This document shows positions 9,518-18,209 of a DNA stretch of 64,000 nt, one piece after another; position 1 is the first letter of the stretch; each line of letters starts with the position of its first letter. The stretch lies in assembly GCF_029910655.1 (NCBI RefSeq), contig NZ_CP123897.1:4267547-4331546 (forward strand), read 5' to 3'. The DNA comes from Methylomonas sp. UP202 (GTDB lineage Bacteria > Pseudomonadota > Gammaproteobacteria > Methylococcales > Methylomonadaceae). The notes below the pieces were generated by a model that was not told the DNA's origin, did not search any database, and saw only the letters and a program-made list of their open reading frames with translations. A program made the position numbers and the translations under genes.

Positions 9518-11899
9518 CTATAGCAGGTTTACGTCAATGCCCAGAATATCGGCAATCAAGCCTTCGGCCTGCTTTTCCAGGGCGATGATGTCCTGAGCCA
9601 CGTCATTCATAGTACGCAGCGGTTTGTGCCGATAGAAATATTTGTTAAAGCTGATTTCGTAACCGATTTTGACCGAATCCAGGTTAATCCAAGCTTCTGC
9701 GACGTGCGGTTTCACTTCGGCTCGGAAGTAGCGGTGAATCTGGTCGTTCAATGGCACCGATTCGCTGTCGCGCAAATCGGCGTTGGCTTCGTAGCTGAGG
9801 TATTCGCCTTTTTTGCCGGCGGGGTAAACGCCAAAATCGGGTAGCTCATCTTCGCTGCAATCCAGGCGTTGCAAGATTTTTTCAAGCATATCGCCATTGA
9901 GTTTGAAGGTTTGCGCGATGACTTTCTCGGCGGTTTCGTCATACCAACTGACGGCGTTGAGGATAGCGTTTTTGTCGCTGGCGGTCAGCTTGATCGCTTG
10001 CGCCTTGAGTATGGCGTCGACGGAAACCTTGAATTGGTTAAAATCGCTCGATTGGTCGGTACCGATAGCCGCCATCAAGGCTTGCGCTGTCTGCATCAGG
10101 TTTTGTTGTTTCAGCCAGGTATCCAGGCTGAGCAATTTGCTGCGATTTTTGGCGTTGAGACCCAGTTCGTTATCTTCGCACCAGGCCAGAATGGTTTTTT
10201 CGTGTTGTTCCAGGCAGCCGGGTTGATAGACGGCATCGCCCCATTGCTGGTAAATCCATTGCATCGGCTGATTTAACGCCTTGTCGAAACGTAAGGTTTC
10301 AATCCGTTCCTGGCTAAATTGAGCCTTGCGGCGGTCCGGGCGTTCGATATTGACCTTGTAGTAGCCGAAATCGCTGTTGTCGAAGACCCGAGCGGCGATA
10401 CCCGCTTCATCAGTTTGACGCTCTTGAGTGGCCAAGTTTAAATAGGTTTCGGCGATGGTCTGGATATGTTCCGGAGCGAATTCGCAGTTTTTATTGCCAA
10501 GATTTTTGCGCAGTTTGCGGTAAAGCTGGCTGGCGTCAATCAGTTGTACTTTGCCTTTACGTTCGGGCGCCTTGTGATTGGATAGCAACCAGATATAAGT
10601 GGTGATGCCGGTGTTGTAAAACAGGTTGTTGGGCAATTGAATAATGGCTTCCAGCAAATCGTTTTCGATGATGTGGCGGCGAATATTGCTTTCGCCGCTA
10701 CCGGCATCGCCAGTGAATAAGCTGGAGCCGTTATGCACGGAAGCGATGCGCGAACCACCTTTATTTGAACCAGCGCTTTTATCCAGCGGCTTCATTTTGC
10801 TGACCATTTCCATCAGAAACAGCAACTGGCCGTCGCTGGAACGCGGCGTGGCATCTAGCGCTTCCGGCCTGCCCCAATAGTCGTTTAACGTCACCCGAAA
10901 CCGGGCATCGATCACATCGCCACCGTCTTTGATGTATTTCTGCTCGCTGGCCCAGCTTTTGCCATAAGGCGGATTGGAGAGCATGAAATCAAAGCGGGTG
11001 CCGGCAAATTCATCCGTGGACAGCGTGGAGCCGACGCGGATGTTGGCCGGGTTGTTGCCCTTGATCATCATGTCGGATTTGCAGATGGCGTAGGTTTCGT
11101 CGTTGATCTCCTTGCCGTACAAATAGACATCGCCAGTCGCGCGAATAGCGCCCTCTTCGTCCTTGATGAAGTTTTGCGACTCAGTGAGCATGCCGCCGGA
11201 ACCGCAGGCCGGATCATAGATGGTCATGACTGGAGGGAGTTGATCTTTTACCGGATCGAAGATTAGATGGGTCATCAACTCGATCACTTCGCGGGGCGTG
11301 AAGTGTTCACCGGCCTCTTCGTTATTTTCTTCGTTGAATTTTCGGATCAGCTCTTCAAAGACATAACCCATGCCCAGATTGCTAAGGACTGGCAGCCGGT
11401 TGCCATCAGGATCTTCCTTATCGTACGGTGTGAGGTTGATGTAGGGCGAGGTAAACTTTTCCAGGACGCCGAGCAAAACATCCTTGCCGGCCATGTGCCG
11501 AACTTGGGTTTTGAGATTGAATTTGTCGATGATTTCCTTGACGTTGCTGCTGTAGCCGTTCAAGTAGTCTTCGACATTCGCCAGCAGGATTTGCTGATTG
11601 TTGGTGGCGGTCTTTAATAATTGGGTGAGCGTCCATTTGCTGGTGTTGTAAAACACATAGCCGGAGGCTTCTTTCAGGCCGTTATCGTCGAGTTCGGTCA
11701 GGCCCATCTCGTTTTTCTGGAACGCCAACTCTTCCATGACTTTGTCTTTACTGGGCTCTAACAGCGCATCCAGGCGGCGCAATACTACCATCGGCAGGAT
11801 GACATCGCGGTATTTGCCGCGGACGTAGACATCGCGCAGACAATCGTCGGCGATCGACCAGATAAATGAAACGAGTTTATTGTGTGCTGCGTGATTCAT
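9518..11899 (-). CDS. hsdM: type I restriction enzyme, M (N6-adenine methyltransferase) subunit
   Basis: HsdM methylates adenine in the target and is needed for recognition. The 793-residue protein has the N-terminal HsdM helical domain, an AdoMet-binding motif (YDPACGSGGM near residue 228) and the catalytic NPPY (LSNPPYGKSW near residue 308). It is longer than the usual 500-residue HsdM: an extra C-terminal region runs from about residue 540 and may aid contact with HsdS. It is first in the operon, so promoter signals should lie in the 78 bp between it and the WYL gene, although the WYL gene reads the same way and could also feed in. Confidence 0.94.
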   Translation of the reverse strand: MNHAAHNKLVSFIWSIADDCLRDVYVRGKYRDVILPMVVLRRLDALLEPSKDKVMEELAFQKNEMGLTELDDNGLKEASGYVFYNTSKWTLTQLLKTATNNQQILLANVEDYLNGYSSNVKEIIDKFNLKTQVRHMAGKDVLLGVLEKFTSPYINLTPYDKEDPDGNRLPVLSNLGMGYVFEELIRKFNEENNEEAGEHFTPREVIELMTHLIFDPVKDQLPPVMTIYDPACGSGGMLTESQNFIKDEEGAIRATGDVYLYGKEINDETYAICKSDMMIKGNNPANIRVGSTLSTDEFAGTRFDFMLSNPPYGKSWASEQKYIKDGGDVIDARFRVTLNDYWGRPEALDATPRSSDGQLLFLMEMVSKMKPLDKSAGSNKGGSRIASVHNGSSLFTGDAGSGESNIRRHIIENDLLEAIIQLPNNLFYNTGITTYIWLLSNHKAPERKGKVQLIDASQLYRKLRKNLGNKNCEFAPEHIQTIAETYLNLATQERQTDEAGIAARVFDNSDFGYYKVNIERPDRRKAQFSQERIETLRFDKALNQPMQWIYQQWGDAVYQPGCLEQHEKTILAWCEDNELGLNAKNRSKLLSLDTWLKQQNLMQTAQALMAAIGTDQSSDFNQFKVSVDAILKAQAIKLTASDKNAILNAVSWYDETAEKVIAQTFKLNGDMLEKILQRLDCSEDELPDFGVYPAGKKGEYLSYEANADLRDSESVPLNDQIHRYFRAEVKPHVAEAWINLDSVKIGYEISFNKYFYRHKPLRTMNDVAQDIIALEKQAEGLIADILGIDVNLL

Positions 11900-11977
11900 G
11901 CGTGGGTTTTACTTGTCCAATTCGTAAAAAACGTGTCCCTATTTGACTTGTGCCCCACGGGTATTGCGTTTGGGCTT

Positions 11978-12883
11978 TCAAACCTCGGGAAATTCATAGC
12001 CAGGGGCAAACTTGGCACTGGAAACACCGTAGAGCGCCAGGTGATTCCTTAACCATAACCGATATTCATTGCCTTGCTGGCTATGCCCGGATGAGCAATC
12101 GACGATCCATTGCCGCAAAACATAGCCGGCAGCGGCGGCTCTCATTTTCAAATGCAATACGCCATCGGTCATCCCATAGTCGTTTTCGATGATCTCGGGG
12201 TGCTCCTGATTGGGGTGTGGCACCAAATCCAATTCCACGATCCTGTTCCATTGAATGTCTGCACTAGGCAGTTCGTGAGGTAACACCTGTCCCTCTTCGA
12301 TTAACTGGCTTCTCGGTATCCGAGTGATGACGAAATCCAGAAAATCGGGTCTTTTACGATCATAGGCGCGGACGTGCCAACGCAAGCCATCATTGACCAA
12401 AGCAAACGGCGCGATTTCGCGTGTCGAAAATCCGCTGCTATGTGAGGTGTAGTCGATGCTGACGATCTTTCGTTGGTGGATCGCTCGAGCAATTGGTGCC
12501 AGGATTTCCATCGAAGGCTGATTAAGCACTTTCGGTAATTCGCATGTCAGCAACGGCTCGCTACTGCCTCCGATGCCATCGCCGAATCCGCGTGATAGCG
12601 CGGTTAATACACGTTCCGCAGAGTGTTGGAATGCCGGAGAGAATGTTCGTGCAATTACGTAGGATTTGGACTTGTTATCAAAATCGATGTTGTTCGGGAA
12701 CAGCTCGCGGTACAGGGCAAAATCTCTTGTAGCAACCGCGGGCGCTATACCGAACCGCTGCATTAAGTCTTGGCGCCCAATGTCTCCAAGAAAATACAAA
12801 CGAAATTCAATAAAGATGAGCCGTTCTCGTTGAGCGTGGCTCTGTGCTTCTAAGGTTGATGTTGGTTGCGTTTCGCTATTCAT
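11978..12883 (-). CDS. WYL-domain transcriptional regulator (CapW/BrxR-like architecture)
   Basis: The product is about 301 residues from the ATG at 12883 (MNSETQPTST); a Met 12 codons upstream is possible. It has an N-terminal winged helix (RLYFLGDIGRQDLMQRFGIA), then a WYL region (KIVSIDYTSHSSG, then RWHVRAYDRKRPDFLDF), then a C-terminal extension. Regulators with this layout (BrxR, CapW) repress BREX, CBASS and related defence genes. It is divergent from the small ORFs that precede the MBL/E1-E2-JAB cassette and upstream of hsdM on the same strand, so it could control either. A clean inverted repeat overlaps the divergent promoter. Confidence 0.85.
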   Translation of the reverse strand: MNSETQPTSTLEAQSHAQRERLIFIEFRLYFLGDIGRQDLMQRFGIAPAVATRDFALYRELFPNNIDFDNKSKSYVIARTFSPAFQHSAERVLTALSRGFGDGIGGSSEPLLTCELPKVLNQPSMEILAPIARAIHQRKIVSIDYTSHSSGFSTREIAPFALVNDGLRWHVRAYDRKRPDFLDFVITRIPRSQLIEEGQVLPHELPSADIQWNRIVELDLVPHPNQEHPEIIENDYGMTDGVLHLKMRAAAAGYVLRQWIVDCSSGHSQQGNEYRLWLRNHLALYGVSSAKFAPGYEFPEV

Positions 12884-12929
12884 AGAGATGCATTCTAAAG
12901 ACTTTAACGCATAAATCAACTTTTTGAAT

Positions 12930-12960
12930 AATTGACATGATCAATTTGATTATATATTAT
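12930..12960 (+). promoter_or_regulatory. divergent promoter with inverted-repeat operator
   Basis: A -35 box TTGACA (12932-12937) and a -10 box TATTAT (12955-12960) are 17 bp apart, a near-consensus sigma-70 promoter facing the small ORF at 13000. The -35 is embedded in an inverted repeat AATTGA-N5-TCAATT (12930-12946). The likely ligand is the adjacent WYL regulator (inference). Confidence 0.65.
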
Positions 12961-12999
12961 TTCCATGTAGATCATTTTTTATAACCTATAGGAGGTGAT

Positions 13000-13170
13000 A
13001 TGGCTACAAATCCACCCGCAGGCGATGGTCATCGCAATGGCGCCGTGCGTGAACGCTCGCAAACCCAAACGCCTTCAGGCCATTGGGTCAAGCGTGACAC
13101 AAATACCGGTCGATTCATGGATGTTAAGTCCGACGGCAAGCCGTTCAAGGGCGTAACGAAGGAAAAGTAA
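13000..13170 (+). CDS. small basic protein of unknown function (56 aa)
   Basis: This short gene starts at ATG 13000, directly behind a near-perfect ribosome binding site (AGGAGGTGAT, 12990-12999), and ends TAA at 13170. The 56 residues are polar and basic, with GHWVKRDTNTGRFMDVK and a KPFKGVTKEK tail; there is no signal peptide or membrane segment. Peptides with a similar W-x-KRD-x-x-TGRFMD core are common small orphans in proteobacteria, but I know of no assigned function. It is driven by the promoter at 12932 and precedes the membrane ORF at 13242. Confidence 0.7.
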   Translation: MATNPPAGDGHRNGAVRERSQTQTPSGHWVKRDTNTGRFMDVKSDGKPFKGVTKEK

Positions 13171-13241
13171 TTAACCCGCGGCTTTTGACGGTTGAGATGA
13201 CTCGATAAAGCCGCATTCATAACTCAATAGTTGGAGGCCCC

Positions 13242-13538
13242 ATGGGTCGCAGAAGAAGAAAATCTACATCGGAAGGCTTGTTTGATGTTCTGTCCGATTT
13301 AACCGATATGTATTGGCCGGTCGGTGGGGTTGTCGGCGCTGTTTTGACGTTTGCGTCATTTTGGACAGCGGACTGGGCCGTTGACCAATATATAAGAGCA
13401 TCAACTTCGCCATATCTAGGGCAATCCGTTCACATCTTTGGCTGGATATATTTTCTGCTGCCACTGATGATCGCTGCTCTAGCAGTGCTTTTTGGCGTGA
13501 AGTCATATCAAGCTTTCGCTAGAGATCATCGCTATTGA
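13242..13538 (+). CDS. small membrane protein of unknown function (98 aa)
   Basis: ATG 13242 has a good ribosome binding site (TTGGAGG). The protein starts with a basic stretch (MGRRRRKS) followed by two hydrophobic segments (about residues 26-45 and 67-86), so it is probably an inner-membrane protein with a cytoplasmic basic N-terminus. The N-terminal RRRRKS plus paired helices recalls the membrane part of some membrane-bound Mrr-type nucleases, but no nuclease domain is present. It is probably co-transcribed with the 56-aa gene 71 bp upstream. Confidence 0.65.
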   Translation: MGRRRRKSTSEGLFDVLSDLTDMYWPVGGVVGAVLTFASFWTADWAVDQYIRASTSPYLGQSVHIFGWIYFLLPLMIAALAVLFGVKSYQAFARDHRY

Positions 13539-13599
13539 ATTAGTCCTCCCCCTCAATCTACCGCCTTAATAACCCACTCAAAACACAATATATATGATA

Positions 13600-13628
13600 T
13601 TGACTTAGATTTTATCACTGTATATAGT
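13600..13628 (+). promoter_or_regulatory. sigma-70 promoter of the MBL/E2-E1-JAB/patatin operon
   Basis: The -35 box TTGACT (13600-13605) and -10 box TATAGT (13623-13628) are exactly 17 bp apart. Transcription would start near 13635, inside the CIRCE element that follows. The first gene of the operon begins at 13700 behind AAAGGAATAAGCTA. Confidence 0.75.
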
Positions 13629-13630
13629 AT

Positions 13631-13657
13631 TTAGCACTCACCACAATAGAGTGCTAA
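13631..13657 (+). promoter_or_regulatory. CIRCE operator (HrcA-type heat-shock repressor site)
   Basis: The sequence is TTAGCACTC (13631-13639), nine bases, then GAGTGCTAA (13649-13657): an exact match to the classical CIRCE consensus. It lies at the predicted transcription start of the cassette, where HrcA repression normally acts. CIRCE normally controls groE and dnaK operons, so its place before a defence-type operon is unusual. No hrcA gene is in the window. Confidence 0.85.
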
Positions 13658-13699
13658 CAACGCTCAGCTCCCACGACCTCTCAACAAAGGAATAAGCTA

Positions 13700-14860
13700 A
13701 TGACTACAACCCATAAAGTTTTCTTTTATCCGGTAGGCAATGGCGATACGAGTCAGATAGTTTTATCGAGTGGTCGGCGAGTGCTATTTGATTTTTGCCA
13801 TCGCCGCAACGGTGAAGACCAAGACAGTCCATTGATAGATCTCAAGTCGCAACTTAAACAAGAGTTAGCTGCAGAAAATCGTGATTATTTCGATGTGGTT
13901 GCGTTTACACATGCTGACCTGGATCACATTTGTGGCAGTACGGATTTCTTTGAACTGCAATATGCAGCTAAATATCAGGGTAATGATCGTATCAAAATTA
14001 AGAAGTTATGGGTTCCAGCGGCAATACTGCTCGAAGAAGCTACTAATGACCAGCAGAGCGACGAATTTGTCATTCTCAGGCAAGAAGCAAGATATAGATT
14101 ACTTGAGGGTAAGGATATCTTGGTTTTTTCCAAACCACCTGCTTTGATGGATTGGTTAATACCAAAACTTAAGGAAAGAGGTGAACTACCCTCTGCACGA
14201 GATCACTTGTTCGTAGACGCAGGAAAGCTGGTTCCAGGATTTTCGCTATATAGCGACGGAGTTGAGTTCTTCTGCCATTCGCCATTTATTAAACACTGTG
14301 AAGATGGCTCAGATGTCATTAGAAATCGTGCAGCCTTGATTCTTAATGTCCGCTTCCTTGCCGATGGTTTGACTTATGACTTCCTGCAAGTTGGTGATGC
14401 CGAGTGGGAGGTGCTTGAAGAGATCGTGACGATAACCCGTGCTCATAACAATCATGATCGACTTAAATGGAATCTCTACAATCTTCCTCATCATTGTAGC
14501 TATCTGGCAATGAGTGATGACAAAGGGGAAAAAGAAACGACACCTAAACCTTTAGTTAAGGAGTTGTTGCTTCAAGGCAAAAAGGACGCATACTTAGTAA
14601 GCTCCAGCAAACCTATTCTTGATAATAAGGATGGGTATGAGCAAATTCAACCTCCTCATATTCAAACTCGAAAAGCCTATAACCGCTATCTTCGAGAAGT
14701 TGGCGGGCGAACACTTTTGGTAACCATGGAAGAACCAAACTCTAACAAGCCGAAACCCTTGGAATTTACTATCTCGTTTTCTGGGGTCATATTTAACCGA
14801 AGCACAGCAAGTGTTGGGGCTGCAGCTATTATCACATCCAGACCACCCCGAGCTGGCTAA
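13700..14860 (+). CDS. MBL-fold hydrolase of the E2-E1-JAB cassette
   Basis: The 386-residue protein is a metallo-beta-lactamase-fold enzyme of ComEC-like type. It has the metal motif HADLDH (H71, D73, D75, H76), a later VGDAEWE and a second-site LPHHCSYL. Its stop overlaps the start of the E2-E1-JAB gene by one base, so the two are coupled. MBL-fold proteins beside E2/E1/JAB fusions have been noted in comparative genomics of prokaryotic ubiquitin-like systems; what they hydrolyse is unknown. The whole cassette is visibly more A/T-rich than the flanking genes, which fits separate acquisition. Confidence 0.85.
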   Translation: MTTTHKVFFYPVGNGDTSQIVLSSGRRVLFDFCHRRNGEDQDSPLIDLKSQLKQELAAENRDYFDVVAFTHADLDHICGSTDFFELQYAAKYQGNDRIKIKKLWVPAAILLEEATNDQQSDEFVILRQEARYRLLEGKDILVFSKPPALMDWLIPKLKERGELPSARDHLFVDAGKLVPGFSLYSDGVEFFCHSPFIKHCEDGSDVIRNRAALILNVRFLADGLTYDFLQVGDAEWEVLEEIVTITRAHNNHDRLKWNLYNLPHHCSYLAMSDDKGEKETTPKPLVKELLLQGKKDAYLVSSSKPILDNKDGYEQIQPPHIQTRKAYNRYLREVGGRTLLVTMEEPNSNKPKPLEFTISFSGVIFNRSTASVGAAAIITSRPPRAG

Positions 14861-17112
14861 TGAATACCCAGTACTTTTCGCTGGAAAATGTTGTCGAACT
14901 GGAAAATAGCTCGCAGCTTAAAAGCCTGCGAGCTCAGGCAATCTATGCAGCTACTAATCAGAATAATGATTTTCACATTCAACAATTATTCAAAAGTATT
15001 AATGACGCGCTTCCTGCCATTGAATACATCGTTCTTGATGTAGAGTGTCATAGCATCCCTCCGAACAATGTTTTCGGGATCAATTTCCGTGAACGGCTGG
15101 CTATTTGCATTCCAGAGAATTCAACAAAAATTGTTGAAGTGTTGGCGCTACGTAAAGATTTTCCGCTTTTAATGCATCTGAATAGCGTCAGGGAGAACAC
15201 GCCTGCCAATTTATGTTTATATTTCGAGCCTCCTATTGCAGTTTTAAGAACATGGACTGCGGAAAACTTTCTCCGCCGTGTGCAATGGTGGCTTGAGAAA
15301 TCCGCTACCGGAGAACTTCATCCAGCCGATCAGCCTGTCGAACAATTATTTTTTAACTCGCCATACGAACTGATTTTGCCATGGGATTTCGATACGCTTA
15401 TCGAAGACCAGAGTCAAAATTTCTTGATTGCAACAGGGCCCCAAAGAGCAAATGAAAGTGTTACGTTTTTTATCTTGCCAGCTTCTCAAGCCGAATCCAA
15501 TAAATTTAGTATTAAACCCATCACGCTTCGATTACCGCCAATTGTTCATGGTCATGTTGAGCATAACCCATCAACTTTAGGGGAATTGGCAGATCTGCTA
15601 AATCAGCGAAATGTCGATTTAAACTCAGATCTCCAACGTCAAATTGAACAATTAGTCGATGAAAAAGGTGTTCCGGTCAATTCAGACGGAACCCTGACTG
15701 TAATACTGTTATTTATCCCCATCTGTAGGAGCGAAAATACGACACCCGAAAAAATAGCTGTACGTGCTTTTTTAATGCAAACAGGCGCCTTAAATTTGGG
15801 TAAGGAACTGGGAACATTGATTGTTCACAACCAGTTGTTTTACAAAGATGGCCTCGGCAAACTTTCTGTCAGCCAAAACGCTTCTTGGCGCGAAAATTTG
15901 CTTTTCCCATTGGAGATTTTGCGGACTTTGGATTCCGCAACCGCTCGCGCGCAGTCTGGATTGACGGATATAGGTGAGCAAAGTGTCCTTATTGGAGCTG
16001 GTTCCCTCGGTAGCGCAATGCTGAATTTATGGGCGCGAAGTGGATGGGGTCAATGGACCGTAGTGGATAAGGATCATTTAAAGCCACACAATCTGGCTCG
16101 TCACATTGCCTTTGGCACACAACTGGGCCTTAATAAGTCAGAAGCCGTAGCAGATTTGCATGATGCGATGACAATGGGGGCAAGCTCGATTGTTGCAATT
16201 TGCGACGATGTAACAATTCCAAGTTCAAATACTAAAGAAGCCCTGTCTACAAACAAACTGGTTGTCGACGCATCGACGACTTTAGATTACCCCCGTTTTG
16301 CTAGCTTGCAGGATAATTTTGCGAGACATATATCAGTCTTTATAACCCCCGATGGTAATGCAGCAGTGCTTCTTGCTGAAGATAAAGCACGTGCAATTCG
16401 CCTTAGAACAATTGAAGCTCAATACTACCGTGCTGTAATCAATAGCCCTTGGGGTGAAAACCATCTTAAAGCCAACCTTGGAACGTTTTGGAGCGGTGCT
16501 AGTTGTCGTGATATTTCTACGGTCTTACCTTATTCCAGAATAATTGCACACGCAGCAACACTAGCTGAACAGGTTCAACAAATCTCCATCCATCCCGAAG
16601 CAGCTATTCGTATTTGGGAGCGAGACCCCGAATTGGGCAATGTTAATTCTTATCAACAGGCCGTTTATCAAGAAAGAAAACTAGATTTCGAAAATCTTGA
16701 AATTAGTATTGATTATGGATTAGAAGAAAAGCTTCGAAGTCTTCGGAATCTTGCTTTACCCTGCGAAACTGGAGGCGTATTGATTGGTTATATCGATTTC
16801 AATATCAAGTCTATAGTAATCGTTGACGCATTGGTAGCACCTCCAGACAGCGTGTCAACGATAAATTCATTTGAAAGAGGCACAGTAGGTCTTATGGAGA
16901 GGATCGCCGAAGCTTCTAAAAGAACAGCCGGTATTGTCCAATATATCGGTGAATGGCATAGCCATCCGAAAAACTATTCCGCTACGCCGAGCCAGAATGA
17001 CATATCTCAATTAACCTATCTTAGTTTAAATATGGCTGACGATGGGCTACCTGCCATCTCGCTTATTGTCGGTGAACATGACATTCGAATATTGAAGGGG
17101 ATTGTAGACTAA
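14860..17112 (+). CDS. E2-E1-JAB triple fusion of a ubiquitin-like conjugation system
   Basis: One 750-residue chain holds three activities. Residues 1-170 look like a bacterial E2: a Cys at 119 in ANLCLYFEPP followed by a WTAENFLRRVQWWLEKSATGEL helix. Residues 370-570 are a ThiF/E1 adenylation domain: GAGSLGS (379-385), VVDKDHLKPHNLARH, and Cys549 in SGASCRDIS as a candidate E1 cysteine. Residues 620-750 are a JAB/JAMM protease: Glu636, H700-S-H702-P, Ser711 and Asp714. This is the toolkit of Cap2/Cap3 in type II CBASS and of Bil systems fused into one protein. No ubiquitin-like gene or CD-NTase is visible nearby. Confidence 0.88.
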   Translation: MNTQYFSLENVVELENSSQLKSLRAQAIYAATNQNNDFHIQQLFKSINDALPAIEYIVLDVECHSIPPNNVFGINFRERLAICIPENSTKIVEVLALRKDFPLLMHLNSVRENTPANLCLYFEPPIAVLRTWTAENFLRRVQWWLEKSATGELHPADQPVEQLFFNSPYELILPWDFDTLIEDQSQNFLIATGPQRANESVTFFILPASQAESNKFSIKPITLRLPPIVHGHVEHNPSTLGELADLLNQRNVDLNSDLQRQIEQLVDEKGVPVNSDGTLTVILLFIPICRSENTTPEKIAVRAFLMQTGALNLGKELGTLIVHNQLFYKDGLGKLSVSQNASWRENLLFPLEILRTLDSATARAQSGLTDIGEQSVLIGAGSLGSAMLNLWARSGWGQWTVVDKDHLKPHNLARHIAFGTQLGLNKSEAVADLHDAMTMGASSIVAICDDVTIPSSNTKEALSTNKLVVDASTTLDYPRFASLQDNFARHISVFITPDGNAAVLLAEDKARAIRLRTIEAQYYRAVINSPWGENHLKANLGTFWSGASCRDISTVLPYSRIIAHAATLAEQVQQISIHPEAAIRIWERDPELGNVNSYQQAVYQERKLDFENLEISIDYGLEEKLRSLRNLALPCETGGVLIGYIDFNIKSIVIVDALVAPPDSVSTINSFERGTVGLMERIAEASKRTAGIVQYIGEWHSHPKNYSATPSQNDISQLTYLSLNMADDGLPAISLIVGEHDIRILKGIVD

Positions 17113-18209
17113 TGAACACATCGATTTCGAAAAACAAACCAATTTCCTTAGCGCTTTCGGGTGGTGGCATACGCGCTATGGTGTTCCATTTGGGAGTACT
17201 TCGCGTTCTGGCTGAAAGAGGCTTGCTAGAGGAGGTTCACCGCATTTCTACGGTTTCTGGTGGAAGTTTATTGATCGGTCTGATGTTAAAAGAAGCAGAA
17301 ATGCAATGGCCAACATCCACGCAATTTCTGAATGAAATATACCCTACGCTACGAGAAAAACTTTGTAGCCGCAGTTTGCAGTGGGGTGCAGTGCGTCAAC
17401 TTCTGAAACCCCAAAATTGGCAATTTCTATTTTCCCGTGCAAATCTCCTTGCTTTGGCATTAAAACAGGAGTGGGAAATTATCGAACATCTTGACAATTT
17501 GCCTCAAACACCAGAGTGGTCAATTAACGGAACGACCGCTGAAAACGGAAAGCGATTTCGGTTCAAACGCAATAGCATTGGAGATTACACCATTGGATAT
17601 GCTGCTCCCGGTAAATTTCCCTTGGCAAATGCGCTAGCTGTATCCGCAGCATTTCCCGGAGGGTTCGGACCACTCCAGATTGATACTACCGAATTTCAGT
17701 GGTTCAAACGATCATCATGGAATGCGCCAACTGGTGAAGAACAGAAGATTGACTTAAGTTTTAGACAACTTCATCTATATGATGGTGGTGTGTACGACAA
17801 CCTCGGGCTTGAACCCTTATTTGACGGTGGAAATGGAAAGCCAAAACACCGAGGTGAACTTATAATCGTTTCTGACGCTGGAGCCCCCCTCAAGACTGGC
17901 TTTTCATATTTTGCTCTGAATCCTTTCCGGCTGGCCAGAGTCGCTGACATCATGTCTGACCAAACCCGTGCATTACGCGTTCGATCTTTTGCCAATTTTC
18001 TAAAACAAGAACCTTTTGGTGGTGCTTATTTATATATTAATTCTCCAGTTACTGAAGGTTTGGAATGTGAGTCTTCGAGGTTTGCAGCCGGATTTCCAAC
18101 TACCCTTCGAAAACTTAAACACAATGAGTTTGACTTGCTGGCAGAACATGGATATCGCGTTACTCTTCAAGTAGAAACACAATATGGATTAACAAAACCA
18201 AATGTCTAA
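17112..18209 (+). CDS. patatin-like phospholipase, probable effector
   Basis: The 365-residue protein has the patatin catalytic layout: oxyanion-hole SGGGIRAM (from residue 16), nucleophile Ser49 in STVSGGS, and catalytic Asp224 in YDGGVYDN. It should hydrolyse membrane phospholipids. CapV, the classical CBASS effector, is of this fold. The start overlaps the E2-E1-JAB stop by one base and the end overlaps the next gene by 8 bp, so the product is locked into the operon. No signal peptide is seen, so it would act from the cytoplasm. The effector role is inference from context. Confidence 0.87.
   Translation: MNTSISKNKPISLALSGGGIRAMVFHLGVLRVLAERGLLEEVHRISTVSGGSLLIGLMLKEAEMQWPTSTQFLNEIYPTLREKLCSRSLQWGAVRQLLKPQNWQFLFSRANLLALALKQEWEIIEHLDNLPQTPEWSINGTTAENGKRFRFKRNSIGDYTIGYAAPGKFPLANALAVSAAFPGGFGPLQIDTTEFQWFKRSSWNAPTGEEQKIDLSFRQLHLYDGGVYDNLGLEPLFDGGNGKPKHRGELIIVSDAGAPLKTGFSYFALNPFRLARVADIMSDQTRALRVRSFANFLKQEPFGGAYLYINSPVTEGLECESSRFAAGFPTTLRKLKHNEFDLLAEHGYRVTLQVETQYGLTKPNV

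Noticed and set aside
13631..13657. TTAGCACTC/GAGTGCTAA as a simple terminator hairpin
   Set aside because: It sits right after a -10 box, has no T-run, and matches the CIRCE consensus base for base.
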